Positions 1-7,878 of a stretch of 34,300 nucleotides of DNA are shown here, one piece after another. The notes beneath the pieces were generated by a model that had not been told where the DNA came from, searched no databases, and worked only from the letters and a program-made list of their open reading frames with translations. This DNA is from Candidatus Uhrbacteria bacterium (GTDB taxonomy: Bacteria > Patescibacteriota > Patescibacteriia > UBA9934). Position 1 is the stretch's first letter; each line of letters begins with the position of its first letter. The DNA lies in the NCBI GenBank assembly GCA_943359345.1, contig CALRHE010000008.1:1-34300 (forward strand), given 5' to 3'. The position numbers and the translations under genes are program-made.

Positions 1-156
1 ACCAGAACTCTTTCTGAATTGTTGCCGGCACGGACCCAATTTCCCAAACGTGGTCAGGTAAGGCTCCCACTTTTCCTTACTCGCTAAGCTGACTTTAACG
101 CCGGTACTATATCCGAGCTTAAAAATAGCCTAATATCCTTTGGGGTAAATGTCAAG
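1..156. other. left edge, no confident gene
   Basis: I see no convincing gene here. On the minus strand a perfect TTGACA lies at 155-150 with weak -10 options near 136-127 (ATATTA or TAGGCT), so a leftward promoter leaving the window is possible. One minus frame stays open from about 133 to the edge but has no usable ATG or GTG start. Confidence 0.3.
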
Positions 157-191
157 TAAAAAATGGCCGGCCCATGAAGCTCATGGGCCGG
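157..191 (-). terminator. leftward intrinsic terminator
   Basis: A perfect 11-bp stem (167-177 with 181-191, arms CCGGCCCATGA/TCATGGGCCGG) has a 3-nt loop. Read on the minus strand it is followed by six T residues (plus-strand A run at 158-163). The plus strand has no T tail, so it serves leftward transcription. Confidence 0.85.
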
Positions 192-416
192 ATGTTGCAG
201 TTTCACCCAGACCAACCTCCGGTCTGCGGGTCAGCAGCTGCTTTGCGGCGTACCTTGATTTCCCAGATGTCGGGGAATAGATGGATGTTTTTTGATTTCC
301 ATAGTGATGTTGTCCGCACCCCATTGCCGGAGTTGACCGGCAGTCAAAAGTGTTCGCTGTCTTTAAGAAGCCGGGCACATAAATTTATTTAGCCCGCAAA
401 TTTATTACTCTCTTAT
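192..416 (-). other. short leftward transcript region, gene doubtful
   Basis: This stretch lies between two leftward terminators, so a leftward transcript of roughly 220 nt is implied. A GTG-started minus frame of 65 codons (378-181) ends inside the terminator stem, but its Ser/Thr/Gly/Arg-rich product looks unlike a real protein. A second minus frame ending near 200 contains a more protein-like stretch (FPDIWEIKVRRK) but no clear start. It could be a small RNA, a tiny gene or a gene remnant. Confidence 0.25.
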
Positions 417-453
417 AAAAAACCACGCCCCCTACACGCCGAAGCGCTAGGGG
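417..453 (-). terminator. leftward terminator with UUCG tetraloop
   Basis: On the minus strand the RNA reads CCCCUA-GCGC-UUCG-GCGU-(G)-UAGGGG followed after a few bases by six U. The stem has one G·U pair and one bulged G, capped by the very stable C(UUCG)G loop. No leftward gene was found immediately upstream of it. Confidence 0.75.
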
Positions 454-522
454 CAGTCATTAGCCATTATTAGACATGCTATGAATTTTTGCTCATCATG
501 TGACAGCCATTCAGGAGGTGTC

Positions 523-819
523 ATGTTGACTACGGCATACATGGTTCGGGTGTTGCTGACTATCATCTACTTTATTCAGTCTCTGCGGCTTATGCAGGGG
601 ATCTGGATCAACTGGCAGGCTGGGGAGGAGGCGTGGGGGGTGCCTTTGAGTATTCCAGCTACCACCACCCTGATGGTGATCTCGACGGGTTTGAGTTCTT
701 ACGCAGCGCTGAGCCAGATCACGCAGCCATTGTTGCGGAACACAGAGCTGATTGCGATGGGAACATTCTGCGCGTGGACTCTCATTTTCGTGATCCAAGC
801 TTGGTGGCTGCGGCAGTAA
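523..819 (+). CDS. small three-TM membrane protein, unknown function
   Basis: The product is 98 aa and very hydrophobic, with three likely membrane segments (about residues 5-27, 41-62 and 72-95) joined by short polar loops; the C-terminus is Trp-rich. No family was recognised. An ATG 42 bases upstream is in frame, but the start at 523 is preferred because AGGAGG sits at 513-518 at good spacing. The extended -10-like TGcTATGAA at 477-485 would give a leader of about 30 nt. A good terminator follows (841-872), so the gene is probably monocistronic. The strong SD separates it from most genes in this window. The existence of the gene is fairly sure; its role is unknown. Confidence 0.7.
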   Translation: MLTTAYMVRVLLTIIYFIQSLRLMQGIWINWQAGEEAWGVPLSIPATTTLMVISTGLSSYAALSQITQPLLRNTELIAMGTFCAWTLIFVIQAWWLRQ

Positions 820-840
820 TCGTTAGACATGACTTCGTGC

Positions 841-872
841 GCCTGAGCCATCTGGCTCGGGCGTTTGTGTTT
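841..872 (+). terminator. intrinsic terminator
   Basis: The stem GCCTGAGCC/GGCTCGGGC (841-849 with 854-862, one G·U pair, loop ATCT) is followed by GTTTGTGTTT. It lies 21 bases after the stop codon of the small membrane protein gene. Confidence 0.75.
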
Positions 873-878
873 ACGGAA

Positions 879-1080
879 AAATACTTATCCACCATTACCT
901 GTCGGAAGTCACCGACAAGTATTTGTGCAATGACATACCAAATTTCTTAAGTCTTGCTAATGCTGTCGGAAGCCACCGACAGTTTTTTAGTTGTTTATGG
1001 CCAAAAGCTCTTGAAGGTTATCGGTGAACAACGTGTGATGAATGCAGAACAGCGATGTTCGTCGGTGGCCACCGAACGAA
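879..1080. repeat. three related CGG...CACCG hairpins
   Basis: Three short palindromes share a core. They are GTCGGAAGTCACCGAC (901-916), GTCGGAAGCCACCGAC (965-980) and TCGGTGGCCACCGA (1062-1075, flanked by TTCG/CGAA). The first is enclosed by a further 8-bp inverted repeat, AAATACTT/AAGTATTT (879-886, 917-924). The second has a T6 tail. The gene-free stretch 820-1245 holds these hairpins and two terminators. A 63-codon TTG-started minus frame (1178-987) is probably chance. Confidence 0.55.
963..988 (+). terminator. intrinsic terminator
   Basis: The 7-bp stem CTGTCGG/CCGACAG (963-969, 976-982) has a 6-nt loop and is followed directly by TTTTTT. No gene ends just before it on the plus strand. 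It may be a second terminator for the membrane protein transcript or may end a small RNA. Confidence 0.65.
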
Positions 1081-1245
1081 GACTGACACAACTGTGAGAT
1101 GCGCAAGCATGCAAAGCTGAACTCTCTTTTCAGAGAGCGCCTGCAAACGAGCGATTTCCTGGTGATTTCAAGCTTCAATGTCCAGGTGTCTGACTGGGGA
1201 GTTGGGCATCTGGACTGTGCCTTAGTGCAACTGAACTGGGAAGTA

Positions 1246-1715
1246 GGAATAGATATTACAAAATTAGATATTAGCAGCTATTAGAAAATAGTCATTAGAT
1301 GTATGTCAGGGCTTTATAGAAAGTTAATTGTTTGGCAAAAGGCGATGCAATTGGTTGAGGAGGTACATCAAATCACGAAACGTCTGCCTGTATATGAAAA
1401 AGCCAACCTCATTGATCAGATATCCCGATCTTCAATTTCAATACCTTCGAATATCGCAGAAGGTCAGTATAGATTTTCAAAAAATCAAAATAAACAATTC
1501 CTGCGCATTGCCTATGGATCATGCGCCGAACTGGACACCCAGCTCACTATCGTTAAACGGTTAGGTTATGTCGAAGAGCATGAAATTGATACATGTGAAA
1601 AGCTACTAGATGAAATTATGCGCATGCTGAACTCGATGCTTAAACATACATCACGATCCCTCTAATATCTACTTCTCTAATAGCTGCTAATATCTAATTT
1701 TGTAATGACTAATCC
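1246..1715 (+). mobile_element. inverted-repeat element carrying a four-helix-bundle gene
   Basis: Perfect 31-bp inverted arms lie at 1255-1285 and 1676-1706, containing ATTACAAAATTAGATATTAG in the left arm. Imperfect pairing continues outward: GGAATAGAT at 1246-1254 matches most of the reverse complement of GACTAATCC at 1707-1715. The gene fills the interior, from 17 bases after the left arm to 10 bases before the right arm. The arms are AT-rich and contain iterated AGATATTA. No transposase and no clear target duplication are visible. A gene-less relative is at 21080-21198. In S23 introns of 23S rRNA, the ORF also sits in a loop closed by a long stem that RNase III cuts; a transcript of this element would fold the same way, but outside rRNA. 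That link is inference. Confidence 0.75.
1303..1665 (+). CDS. four-helix-bundle protein (23S rRNA IVS/S23 family)
   Basis: The 120-aa protein has the family signature throughout. LIVWQKAMQLV is near the N-terminus, followed by QISRSSISIPSNIAEGQ (about residues 39-55), FLRIAYGSCAELDTQL (about 66-81), and a C-terminal helix ending in MRMLNSML. Length is typical (about 115-125 aa). The family is known from intervening sequences in 23S rRNA and, as Avd, as the accessory protein of diversity-generating retroelements, where it binds RNA and reverse transcriptase. No reverse transcriptase or 23S gene is near. ATG at 1303 is the first start after the left arm; no SD is visible. The gene is completely enclosed by the inverted arms, so gene and arms probably move as one unit. 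Family assignment is confident; its role here is unknown. Confidence 0.9.
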   Translation: MSGLYRKLIVWQKAMQLVEEVHQITKRLPVYEKANLIDQISRSSISIPSNIAEGQYRFSKNQNKQFLRIAYGSCAELDTQLTIVKRLGYVEEHEIDTCEKLLDEIMRMLNSMLKHTSRSL

Positions 1716-1739
1716 TTTAATGATTGGCGATCGATCACG

Positions 1740-1796
1740 TTCCCCTCGCGTTAACTGTCCCCATACTCCCATGCCGCGAGGGGAAATTGATCAATT
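1740..1796 (+). promoter_or_regulatory. leader inverted repeats upstream of M23 gene
   Basis: An 11-bp perfect inverted repeat (TTCCCCTCGCG 1740-1750, CGCGAGGGGAA 1775-1785) overlaps by one base a 12-bp palindrome AATTGATCAATT (1785-1796), all just upstream of the SD. There is no T tail, so it is not a normal terminator. It may be an operator or a stabilising 5' hairpin. Confidence 0.45.
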
Positions 1797-1823
1797 CCGA
1801 TCAGTTTCTCTACAGGAGAAGTC

Positions 1824-3533
1824 ATGCACACCAATCACGGAAACATGGGTCTGTTGGCAATGATCGCAAATACCATGACCGGCTGCTGCGGTCCGATGTG
1901 TGAGCTCAAGCGGGCTGCCGCTGCGTTCACTGGAGGCGGAGAGGATGCCATTACGGCTGAGTTGCCTTTTGAGGCCGGCTATGCGGCTCTCTGTACTCAG
2001 GGCACTGAGGACACCCCGTCTCACAACGCCACTTCGACCAAGTTCGACGTGGACTTGGACACCCCGAACGATGCCGATGTGCCGGTGTTCGCGCCCGTGG
2101 GCGGAACTGCCTACGTGTTCGACTCCAATCCCACTGGCGGGTTTGGCATCCACATCAACCTTGATCTGGGTGACGACACCTACCTCATTCTGGCTCACCT
2201 TGAGTCTGTCTTCATCGACGACCAGAGCCAGGTGGCGGCTGGGCAATTGCTCGGTTTCGAGGGTACTACCGGCAATTCGTCGGGCGATCACGTGCATTTT
2301 GGCCGTCATGCCGGGGACGCGTCGCTCGATGGCCTGTACGGCGAATCGTTCGACGGGCTCGTCCTCAACATGGACAACAACGGCCAGCACGTGCAGCTCA
2401 TGACGAGCGACATGTGGTGCGCCTTGCCGGGCGGCGAGACCTACAACTCGTTGCTTCCGACTCCGCTCTGGCACCCGAACGGCAGCCTGATCAAGACGCC
2501 GGACAACGACACGGTCTATTTGATCGAGCAGGGCGAGTTGACGCCTTTCCTGACTGAGGACGCTTTTGTGAGTCGCCATTACGACTACACCGACGTGGCT
2601 TTGGTTTCTGATAGCGAGCTCGGTTGCTATGGCCTGAATCAGGGCTTGTCTGATACCACCGTCATTTCGGCGGTGTACGGCAACACCTTGAATCCAGGTG
2701 TGTGGCTGCTGATTGGCAGTTTGTCTGACCCCGCTCGGGAGCGATTGCTCTTGCCGAGCGTGGGTTGGCAGGCAGTCCTGAAGAGCTGGGGCATCATCGC
2801 CGTCAGCTACGACGATCTCTACCACGACACCATCGAAGATGGTCTGGTGGCCGAGTACGCCTATTCTGGGGTGGCCAGCTTCCGCGACGGCAGCTTGGTC
2901 TCGGCCACGGGCGACAGCGCGGTTTACGTCATGAGCGACGGGATCGCGATGCCCATCGAGTTCTGGGATACTTTGCTGCTTTCCGGCTGGGAAGATCGGA
3001 ACATCATCGAGATGAGTGACAGCGAGTTCGACGCGGCCGTCACCGTGAAAGGTGATTGCGGCACGAACATCTACTGCCTGGTCTCTGCCGATGTCACCAC
3101 TTGCGGTGGCCCCGATCTGGATCAGTCCGAAGCACCGTCTGGCACCACTCTGACCACGCCAGACCTGTCCACGACCGGTGACCTCCAGCTCACCTGGCAC
3201 ACTCCGAGCGCTCAGATGGTTGATTCCATCACGCTCGTGGGTGCGGTTACGCCGGCAGGCCAAACAGAAAACCCTTGGGGGACCGTCTTCAACGAGGTCC
3301 TGAACGCCAGTTCGGTGAGCGTCACCGTACTGGGTTTGGCTCAGGGTGACAGCCTGCGCTTCAGCGTGGAGTTCCGTGACAACGGCCTGGCGAGCTGGTC
3401 GTGCTTGGCACCGTTTCCGCCCGGCATCGTGCAGGGCACCGTCACGGCCACTTACCACGGGACCTACCTCGGCTTCACGGCCGCGGATGATCCCACGAGC
3501 ATCGGGTGTGGTCTTACGATCAGCGTGCCGTAG
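1824..3533 (+). CDS. M23-like peptidase with propeller-like repeats, probable surface protein
   Basis: The product is 569 aa. Residues 60-165 match a LytM/M23 zinc endopeptidase fold of the variant in which the first ligand His lies about ten residues before the Asp: H67 and FDVDLD (D77), then APVGGTAYV, AHLESV (H125), GQLLGFEGTTG and GDHVHFG (H156, H158). All expected ligands are present, so wall-peptide cleavage is plausible. The middle holds two or three repeats of the form 'G-S-L-(6-8)-V-Y-L-(2)-G...', for example HPNGSLIKTPDNDTVYLIEQ and FRDGSLVSATGDSAVYVMSDG. The C-terminal 130 residues look like a beta-sandwich (Fn3-like). The N-terminus lacks a classic signal peptide, although MTGC at 18-21 resembles a weak lipobox. 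AGGAG at 1814-1818 fixes the start. GC content and codon choice are clearly higher than in the next operon, so transfer or strong expression is possible. Confidence 0.7.
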   Translation: MHTNHGNMGLLAMIANTMTGCCGPMCELKRAAAAFTGGGEDAITAELPFEAGYAALCTQGTEDTPSHNATSTKFDVDLDTPNDADVPVFAPVGGTAYVFDSNPTGGFGIHINLDLGDDTYLILAHLESVFIDDQSQVAAGQLLGFEGTTGNSSGDHVHFGRHAGDASLDGLYGESFDGLVLNMDNNGQHVQLMTSDMWCALPGGETYNSLLPTPLWHPNGSLIKTPDNDTVYLIEQGELTPFLTEDAFVSRHYDYTDVALVSDSELGCYGLNQGLSDTTVISAVYGNTLNPGVWLLIGSLSDPARERLLLPSVGWQAVLKSWGIIAVSYDDLYHDTIEDGLVAEYAYSGVASFRDGSLVSATGDSAVYVMSDGIAMPIEFWDTLLLSGWEDRNIIEMSDSEFDAAVTVKGDCGTNIYCLVSADVTTCGGPDLDQSEAPSGTTLTTPDLSTTGDLQLTWHTPSAQMVDSITLVGAVTPAGQTENPWGTVFNEVLNASSVSVTVLGLAQGDSLRFSVEFRDNGLASWSCLAPFPPGIVQGTVTATYHGTYLGFTAADDPTSIGCGLTISVP

Positions 3534-3542
3534 TCGGCATTA

Positions 3543-3576
3543 ATGGAGCAGGACCGAGTCCTGCTCCATTTTCTTC
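3543..3576 (+). terminator. strong intrinsic terminator
   Basis: A perfect 12-bp stem ATGGAGCAGGAC/GTCCTGCTCCAT (3543-3554, 3558-3569) has a CGA loop and is followed by TTTCTTC. It ends the M23 gene. It also shows that the upstream in-frame ATG at 3543 cannot be the start of the following gene. Confidence 0.9.
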
Positions 3577-3577
3577 G

Positions 3578-3596
3578 TGATATAATCACTCCGGTT
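3578..3596 (+). promoter_or_regulatory. extended -10 promoter of secretion cluster
   Basis: TGaTATAAT at 3578-3586 is a perfect extended -10 box. The ATG at 3597 is 10 bases after it, so transcription should start at or within a few bases of the ATG and give a leaderless message. Confidence 0.75.
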
Positions 3597-6218
3597 ATGC
3601 GCTGTTTATCGTCTTTTAGACGATGGTTTGGAAAATTAGCTAAATCACGCCACGCCAGTGTCCTCGTGGCGGTGTTTGTGTTGATTATATTCGTTGGCTT
3701 GGCTGGACCAGCACATTTAATTTTGGCAGAGAATGCGGCTGATCAAATCAGTATTGGCAACACCGCCGCGGCTAATTTGATTTTGTTCATCACGAGCTTC
3801 ACGCAGCACATTACGGGTGCTCTTGCCAAACTTATTATCGTCATCATCGAAATGTTGATTGTACCCATTTTGCAATACAACAGTTTTTCCCTGAGCCCAA
3901 CGATTGGCATAGGTTGGTCGTTGGTTCGTGACGTGGTCAACATGTTTGTGGTGCTGGTGTTGCTCGTGGTTGCCATTGGTACCATTGTCGGCTACGAAAA
4001 GATCAGTTGGCAAAAGAATCTACCCCAGTTTTTGTTAGCAGTGGTGCTAGTGAATTTTAGCCGGACTATTTGTGGCGTGCTGATTGATCTCAGCCAAGTC
4101 GTCATGTTTACCTTTGTGAACGCCTTGCTTGATGTAGCGGCCGGTAATTTTGCCGAGTTATTTGACCTTAATTTTTACGGTGAGTATTCCAGCAGTGCCG
4201 TGCGCGACTCTAACGGAGTCGCCATGCCCATTGATGCTGGTTTGCAGTTGGGAGCTGCCTATTTACAATTCATTCTTTACGCTTGCATTTTGGCGGTCAT
4301 GCTGCTGCTGGCGTTTGTATATTTATGGCGGATTATTTTGTTGTGGGTACTTGTGATCTTGTCACCACTGACGTTTTTTACTTGGGGTCTGGGTAGCATG
4401 TTCAAATTCGCGGCTGGGAATAGCGGGGAATGGTGGAAGAAGTTTACCGCAGCCCTAGTGATTGGTCCGACTTTAACCTTTTTTCTGTGGTTGGCTTTAT
4501 CCACGGCGAGCGGTGACATTGTTGGTTCTGAAGGTTTCGTTAAGCCGGATTCAGCTGTAAGCGTGACCTTGTCTAGCTTTGAAACCTCGAATTTGCTAGC
4601 AACCTTTTTAGCCTTATGTTTGCTGGTTGTAGGCATGCAACAATCAGCCTCCGCCGCTAGTAGTATGGGCGGTTTGGCCAAAAAAGCCTTAGGTGATGAG
4701 AAGTTAGCTCAAAAGCTAGTCGGCGGTGCAGTGGGCTTTTTTGGGGGGTATTCTGCGGCTAGAGGTGCGGCCAGGGCTACCAGCAAAACTGCAGGAGTGG
4801 GTATTGCTGCTGGTAAAGCCATGGGAACTAATATTCCCGGGTGGTTGGGTGGAGGGGTGTTGGGGCGTACCGTAGTTGATAGCTTTGGTGCCGTTCAACA
4901 GCGCGCTGATAAATATAAAAAAACTGGTCGCGCAGCTTCGCGGGAGCGTATCAAAGAAATGACAGATGAACAAAAGGCAGCGCATATTGCCATGATCGCA
5001 GCTGGTAGGACTACGGCATTTGGTGTGGGCACCATGGATGATATTGATGCAATGCAAACTGAGGTTGCTACTAACGCTGCTTTGCGTAAGAAAAATGCTG
5101 CATCATCTCCGGACCTAAATGATTCTATAAATCAGGCCGCCTTGTTGCACGCTGAGAGCGTTAAGGATTCATTCGATGATGGCCAGAAGGAGAAGTATCT
5201 TAAGTTTAAGACGGAAATGGCGCATGTTGTGGCTAGAGTTCTTGGAGCCGCTGAGCTTAGTAAATTAGTTGAGGATGTTAAGTTTAACCCAAGAGATCTT
5301 TCCAAGGCCGCTCTTGAGGATCCGGCTGTGATTGCCGCTCTCAAGAAGAAGGTCGTCAAAACTACTGACGACGGCAAGGCTATTAATGCTTATGAAGAAA
5401 TGTTGCGTGGAGCCTATGGCGAAGAACTGAAGGGGGCTGCCAAAGCTGGGTCTGTACCAAAAGTGCATGATCAGGTGAGTGCAGCATCGGATCCAGGAAA
5501 GCCAATCTTAACAGCAATTAATCCTGCCACAGGTGCCGCATATAGCACTAAAGATATTGTCGGAAACATTGCCGCTAAACGCATTAAAGTTGATTCGTTA
5601 TCTGTATCTGAGTTAACTGGACCGAACGCCGATAATTTGATACGTGGCCTACTTGAAACAGAGCAGGAGCCGACTACGATAATTGATCCTGCTGGCAGGG
5701 CTGCATACTTAGCTCGAGCTGAAAGTTTATCTAATACTGCCGGTGCTTTAACACCAAGACAAGCAGCATTTATTGATAGTTTGAGACTTGATGCTGGAGC
5801 ACTTCCGCTGGATGTTTTTTATCCGACTGCAAGTGGGCTAATGGATGAACAACGTATGATTGGCGTGTTAAAACGTGATGCAGAATATGCAGGTAAGTTA
5901 AGGGGTGTCGTTGTTTCTGGAACAGCATTTGCAGAGCCGGCTCAGGATGCCATTGTTGATGCGCTCACCAGTAAGCAAGTTGAAGATTTGGAAAAAGAAT
6001 TTAGAACCACTACTGATCCGGCACGGACTACGGCTATCGCAGACGCGGTTGAAGCCATTTCTCGCTCTATTGAGGGCTTTATTGCTCGATCTCTTGTGCC
6101 TACGGGTGGGAGAATTAAAGATATTGATCCTGAGCTAGACGGTGTATACAAACGAGTTCGTCGTGCAGCTCGAGCTATGGCCTCAGCTGGTGTGGTACCA
6201 CCACCACCAAACCTGTAA
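3597..6218 (+). CDS. VirB6/TrbL-like polytopic membrane protein
   Basis: The product is 873 aa. The first 350 residues contain about eight membrane segments (roughly 20-42, 75-95, 110-132, 143-178, 216-243, 244-262, 283-302, 332-348) with the W-R-I-I-L-L-W and ILSPLTFF stretches seen in VirB6/TrbL-type channel proteins. The rest is a long Ala/Lys-rich, largely helical soluble tail that starts with a Gly-rich run near 395. Position at the head of a PrgI-TraC-VirB4 cluster supports a role as the inner-membrane channel of a type IV secretion or conjugation-like machine. An in-frame ATG at 3543 lies inside the previous gene's terminator and upstream of the -10 box, so the start at 3597 is chosen. 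Family call rests on topology and context, not on a strong motif. Confidence 0.7.
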   Translation: MRCLSSFRRWFGKLAKSRHASVLVAVFVLIIFVGLAGPAHLILAENAADQISIGNTAAANLILFITSFTQHITGALAKLIIVIIEMLIVPILQYNSFSLSPTIGIGWSLVRDVVNMFVVLVLLVVAIGTIVGYEKISWQKNLPQFLLAVVLVNFSRTICGVLIDLSQVVMFTFVNALLDVAAGNFAELFDLNFYGEYSSSAVRDSNGVAMPIDAGLQLGAAYLQFILYACILAVMLLLAFVYLWRIILLWVLVILSPLTFFTWGLGSMFKFAAGNSGEWWKKFTAALVIGPTLTFFLWLALSTASGDIVGSEGFVKPDSAVSVTLSSFETSNLLATFLALCLLVVGMQQSASAASSMGGLAKKALGDEKLAQKLVGGAVGFFGGYSAARGAARATSKTAGVGIAAGKAMGTNIPGWLGGGVLGRTVVDSFGAVQQRADKYKKTGRAASRERIKEMTDEQKAAHIAMIAAGRTTAFGVGTMDDIDAMQTEVATNAALRKKNAASSPDLNDSINQAALLHAESVKDSFDDGQKEKYLKFKTEMAHVVARVLGAAELSKLVEDVKFNPRDLSKAALEDPAVIAALKKKVVKTTDDGKAINAYEEMLRGAYGEELKGAAKAGSVPKVHDQVSAASDPGKPILTAINPATGAAYSTKDIVGNIAAKRIKVDSLSVSELTGPNADNLIRGLLETEQEPTTIIDPAGRAAYLARAESLSNTAGALTPRQAAFIDSLRLDAGALPLDVFYPTASGLMDEQRMIGVLKRDAEYAGKLRGVVVSGTAFAEPAQDAIVDALTSKQVEDLEKEFRTTTDPARTTAIADAVEAISRSIEGFIARSLVPTGGRIKDIDPELDGVYKRVRRAARAMASAGVVPPPPNL

Positions 6219-6236
6219 TAAGTTGCCTGTTTAAAT

Positions 6237-7874
6237 ATGGCGCTTAAGCAATTGCTGCAAATTCCATCAGTCAACACATACGTCTTTGACACTGATTTCG
6301 ACGAAGTTGCAAATCTGGTAGTGATTCGGTATGCCTTGCCACCGGGACGTTTGGACGAGCTCCTGGATTTAGTTGATGCTGTAATTGACGGTTCAATTCA
6401 TTCAAACGAAATGCCAAGTTTTATTGAGCAAGCTTTCGGTATTGCACCGGATAAGGCAGAGGCAGCCGCCAAAGACCTTGCCGGGAACTTATTATTGCCA
6501 CTTGCCAATTATTTACCTGATATTGAGCAGACGATCTTGGATTGGGGCGGGCAATTAAAGGATTATCCGATTTTGCGTATCGCTGTGGATGAAAAAGCCA
6601 AATTTATGGCTTTGGATGAAATCATGAAATCATTGAAGATTTCATTTAATCCAGTCCTTTTCAAACGCTTAGTGTTCTTACTCGAACAATATGCTGCAGG
6701 TGATAAAACAGAAGCCTCGCTCAAGACATTTTTTACCCGGTCTCAGAATATTGGTGGCCTGGGATTGAATGAAGATCAGGCCTCGGCTTTGCTCGCGACT
6801 GCTTTGCCACAAGCTGCAAGTTTGCTCGAGCAAAGTAAGCCAGCCTCGGCACCCAAACCGGCTGAAGCATTAACACAAATCGTAGTCGAGCCACCAACGG
6901 TTAATGTTGTGCCTGAAACAACTCCTAAACAAGAGCTTGAAGTTGTGCCTACACACGCTTTGGTGGCAGAAGTACCAATTGTAAATCAGCCAAAGTTAAA
7001 AGCAGTGACTCCAAAAGCTGAGGTTGATCACAGCGAGCTAAAATTGCCAGCCAAAAAGGCTGCCTTGGCTCGTAAACTGACAGCCAGCAGTCAGGATGTG
7101 TTTACGAGTGCTATAACTTTAGCTACCAATCAAGCCTCAGCAGTTCTCAAGAAAAATAAAATTTCAGACAAAGTTTTCGCTGATCTGGCCGACAAAGCCA
7201 TTCGTGGCGTTAGAGATATTTATCAGACTAGAGATCTGGCAGAGCGAGACTGGCACTTAAAAGGTCAAGACTTGGCTACCCTCATGGTTGCCATCACCGC
7301 CGGGGTAGATATGTATCAGAGTGCGCCTCAGGTTAAGTTAAAAGATAAAAGTGAAAAGCATGCCCTGAGCGAAGGCGAAGGGATAAAAGTGTCAGAAGAC
7401 AAGCAACTTGATGCACGTTTTGCAAAGATAACTAAGGGCAATGTCGACACAGTTATCGAGCCCGCTCGGACTCAGTTGACGGTGGGTAGTGCTGTGCCAA
7501 AAACACCTGCCGGCCAACGAAAAATGGTGGACGTCATGAGCACGCATCGGTTAGCGGGTCCAATCGAGCAGCTCGGTAAGCTCTCGACTACAGAGTTCCG
7601 TCGCTTATCTAGTAGTGCCGCTGAAGCTGCTCAGAAAATTGAAGATTTGCTTTTGGCTTTGGAAACAACTGCCTACTCGGAGCGTGTGAAGGGTGTTTTA
7701 GCCTGGCGCAACAGCCCAATGAATCAACTGTATTTACACATCACTGAGGAAGCTTTGTCTCAAAATTTGGCTTTGCCAGAGGTGAGTAGCCGTCGGCGCG
7801 CTGCCGGCAAAGATAGTCTCAGCCCAGCTGAAATTAAGGCCCTTGCTCTTTTAAACACGAAGATACGCTTTTAG
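6237..7874 (+). CDS. unknown 545-aa secretion-cluster protein
   Basis: No family was recognised. The N-terminal 200 residues are predicted mostly helical, with no membrane segment (start MALKQLLQIPSVNTYVFDTD). Residues about 205-270 form a Pro/Val/Glu-rich linker (for example KPASAPKPAEAL, VVEPPTVNVVPETTPKQE). The last 280 residues are helical and Lys/Ala-rich, with an RAAGKDSLSPAEIKAL stretch near the end. It starts 18 bases after the VirB6-like gene and is clearly co-transcribed with it. A cytoplasmic, two-domain adaptor for the secretion machine is possible but is inference from position only. Confidence 0.6.
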   Translation: MALKQLLQIPSVNTYVFDTDFDEVANLVVIRYALPPGRLDELLDLVDAVIDGSIHSNEMPSFIEQAFGIAPDKAEAAAKDLAGNLLLPLANYLPDIEQTILDWGGQLKDYPILRIAVDEKAKFMALDEIMKSLKISFNPVLFKRLVFLLEQYAAGDKTEASLKTFFTRSQNIGGLGLNEDQASALLATALPQAASLLEQSKPASAPKPAEALTQIVVEPPTVNVVPETTPKQELEVVPTHALVAEVPIVNQPKLKAVTPKAEVDHSELKLPAKKAALARKLTASSQDVFTSAITLATNQASAVLKKNKISDKVFADLADKAIRGVRDIYQTRDLAERDWHLKGQDLATLMVAITAGVDMYQSAPQVKLKDKSEKHALSEGEGIKVSEDKQLDARFAKITKGNVDTVIEPARTQLTVGSAVPKTPAGQRKMVDVMSTHRLAGPIEQLGKLSTTEFRRLSSSAAEAAQKIEDLLLALETTAYSERVKGVLAWRNSPMNQLYLHITEEALSQNLALPEVSSRRRAAGKDSLSPAEIKALALLNTKIRF

Positions 7875-7878
7875 CCCT

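Noticed and set aside
633-950. 105-codon plus-strand ORF overlapping the small membrane protein
   Set aside because: Out of frame with the SD-led gene and runs through its terminator.
899-1080. Possible CRISPR-like array
   Set aside because: Only three imperfect palindromes of different spacing, no uniform repeat-spacer pattern and no cas genes.
1246-1715. Diversity-generating retroelement (because of the Avd-like protein)
   Set aside because: No reverse transcriptase, template repeat or variable gene is visible nearby.
1791-3458. 555-codon open frame on the minus strand
   Set aside because: It mirrors the GC-rich M23 gene; the plus frame has an SD, zinc-ligand motifs and a terminator, while the minus product looks random.
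3543-3596. Longer N-terminus for the VirB6-like protein
   Set aside because: The extra codons fall in the upstream terminator and promoter, so they would not be transcribed with the gene.
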